This document shows, piece by piece, positions 4,693 through 5,567 of a DNA stretch of 5,567 nucleotides. The stretch comes from an uncultured Collinsella sp. Lineage in GTDB: Bacteria; Actinomycetota; Coriobacteriia; Coriobacteriales; Coriobacteriaceae. The stretch lies in the NCBI GenBank assembly GCA_958403395.1, contig CATXXF010000073.1, forward strand, positions 1 through 5,567. Reading direction: 5' to 3'. Position 1 is the stretch's first letter; each line of letters begins with the position of its first letter. A program made the translations under genes and the position numbers. The notes under the pieces were generated by a model. That model did not search any database, was not told where the DNA came from, and saw only the letters and a list, made by a program, of their open reading frames with translations.

Positions 4693-5238
4693 GTGTGGTA
4701 TGTGATTCAGGTCATTAACGGTCGCGAAGACGTAATGCGCGAGCGCATCGAGCGCATGGTGCCGGCTGGTGCCATGCAGGAGCTCTTTTATCCCCAATTT
4801 CAAACCGAAATCAAGGTACACGGCGAATGGGTCGATACGACCAAGCCACTCTTTCCCGGTTATCTTATCTGCGACACAGCAGATCCCCGCACCGTGCAAC
4901 AGTATCTGCTGCGCATGGACGACTTTGCTCGGGTGTTATCCCAGGATGGTCAGTTTGTACCGCTGGCAATAGAAGAGGTTCAGCTTATTGGCGGCTTTAC
5001 GCATAGGGGAGACCGCGTAGTGCCCATGAGCGAGGCTCTAAAAGACGGTGATCAGGTCGTAGTTACGGCAGGCCCGCTGCTGGGCCACGAAGGCCTTATC
5101 AAAACCATTAACAGACGCAAGAGCACCGCTTATCTTGAGCTCGACCTTTGCGGCCGACGCGTAACCACTCGCGTTGGCCTTGCCGTGCTTTCAACCGAGC
5201 AGCGCGTCATGCGAAACCTTAAAAAGGCGATCGCCTAA
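4693..5238 (+). CDS. Specialised NusG-family transcription antiterminator (LoaP/RfaH/UpxY type)
   Basis: A 181-residue cytosolic RNA-polymerase elongation factor. The N-terminal NGN domain (about 1-100) opens with WYVIQVINGRED and contains KPLFPGYLIC (51-60), the family's PGY core. A KOW domain follows (about 118-168): DGDQVVVTAGPLLGHEGLIK, then INRRKSTAYLEL and RVGLAVL. The GPLxGxEGxIxxINRRK pattern is typical of LoaP and UpxY paralogues rather than housekeeping NusG. Core nusG also normally sits by secE and rplK, not by a sugar transferase. Paralogues of this class ride on polymerase and suppress termination within one long operon, usually for capsule, exopolysaccharide or antibiotic synthesis. 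The start is GTG 4693, set by AAGGGGG at 4678-4684. Placement after a long structured leader and before a sugar phosphotransferase supports operon-specific action and possible autoregulation. The exact subclass is inferred. Confidence 0.9.
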   Translation: MWYVIQVINGREDVMRERIERMVPAGAMQELFYPQFQTEIKVHGEWVDTTKPLFPGYLICDTADPRTVQQYLLRMDDFARVLSQDGQFVPLAIEEVQLIGGFTHRGDRVVPMSEALKDGDQVVVTAGPLLGHEGLIKTINRRKSTAYLELDLCGRRVTTRVGLAVLSTEQRVMRNLKKAIA

Positions 5239-5270
5239 GCGCGGGCGACTGTTTTACGGGACAGGGAGGA

Positions 5271-5286
5271 TCCCCGGGAACGGGGA
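5271..5286 (+). promoter_or_regulatory. GNRA-tetraloop hairpin between the NusG paralogue and sugar transferase genes
   Basis: TCCCCG (5271-5276) pairs with CGGGGA (5281-5286) around GGAA, a GNRA-type tetraloop. The surrounding 5256-5290 stretch is rich in GGGA/GGGGA units and may belong to a dispersed repeat family. No T-run follows, so it is not a terminator. It could set mRNA stability or translation of the next gene. Confidence 0.4.
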
Positions 5287-5341
5287 CGTAGGTTTGAAGG
5301 AAATATTGTCAGATAAAACTGAATATTCAGAAGGAGCGCCG

Positions 5342-5567
5342 GTGGGGGCCGCGCTTGTTGCCCAGGCAATGAGTGGCGGGGACGTGAGCATGCGCTACAA
5401 GGCCATGCAAGCCGTAAAGGACTGGGACCGCACACGCCTAGGTTACAGGGCCGTAAAGCGCGCCTTCGACATCGTGTTCAGCGGCTGCGTGCTGGCCGTC
5501 ATCGTCGTTCCGAGCCTGGTGCTGGCCGCGGCCATCCGCCTGGAGAGCGAGGGCAACCCGTTCTACA
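5342..5567 (+). CDS. Undecaprenyl-phosphate sugar phosphotransferase, N-terminal part (bacterial sugar transferase family)
   Basis: The first 75 codons of a membrane enzyme that moves a sugar-1-phosphate from a UDP-sugar to undecaprenyl phosphate, starting capsule or exopolysaccharide repeat-unit assembly. The family signature is visible: KRAFDIVFS (39-47), a hydrophobic re-entrant membrane segment (about 44-65, ending VVPSLVLAAAI), then RLESEGNPFY (66-75), equivalent to the usual LDSxGPxFY. Only about 40 hydrophilic residues precede the signature, so the multi-pass N-terminal part of WbaP/WcaJ-type enzymes is absent and the protein resembles the short catalytic form. The start is GTG 5342, with AAGGAG (5331-5336) five bases upstream. 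An in-frame TTG at 5306 with AAGGA upstream would add 12 residues beginning MSDKTEYS. It lies about 100 bases after the NusG paralogue in the same direction, probably one operon. The gene continues past the window. Confidence 0.88.
   Translation, partial: MGAALVAQAMSGGDVSMRYKAMQAVKDWDRTRLGYRAVKRAFDIVFSGCVLAVIVVPSLVLAAAIRLESEGNPFY

Overview
The window looks like chromosomal DNA from a high-GC, Gram-positive gut-type actinobacterium, most likely class Coriobacteriia (Collinsella or a relative). That assignment rests on gene style and codon bias read by eye, not on a database match. Coding DNA is GC-rich. The non-coding stretch at 3962-4692 is clearly more AT-rich.

Layout. (1) 1-2027, minus strand: glycogen branching enzyme GlgB, whose last codons lie beyond the left edge. 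(2) 2028-2358: a divergent control region. It carries repeated TGGTAAAAC / GTTTTACCA boxes between a probable glgB promoter (minus) and a probable promoter for the plus-strand genes, plus a strongly structured glgB leader. (3) 2359-3738: a two-gene plus-strand unit, a HAD-superfamily phosphatase followed 9 bases later by thiamine pyrophosphokinase. It ends in a hairpin terminator that overlaps the last codons. (4) 3803-3961: a free-standing tRNA-Ala(GGC) gene with a clear promoter and a 28-bp perfectly palindromic terminator. (5) 3962-4692: about 730 bases with no convincing gene. It contains a possible promoter, a 22-bp near-perfect palindrome and two long RNA hairpins whose 14-base loops can pair with each other. 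(6) 4693-5238: a NusG-family elongation factor paralogue of the LoaP/RfaH/UpxY kind. (7) 5342-right edge: the start of an undecaprenyl-phosphate sugar phosphotransferase, the usual first enzyme of a capsule or exopolysaccharide operon.

How the parts may work together. GlgB and the HAD protein are transcribed away from one shared set of operator-like repeats, so a single repressor could control glycogen branching and the HAD/thiamine pair together. On the right, the specialised NusG paralogue sits between a long structured leader and a polysaccharide operon. This is the arrangement expected for processive antitermination of a long surface-glycan operon, possibly with autoregulation through its own leader RNA. 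The most novel material in the window is this leader (4401-4662) and the divergent operator region (2225-2336). No CRISPR array, insertion sequence or rRNA was seen.
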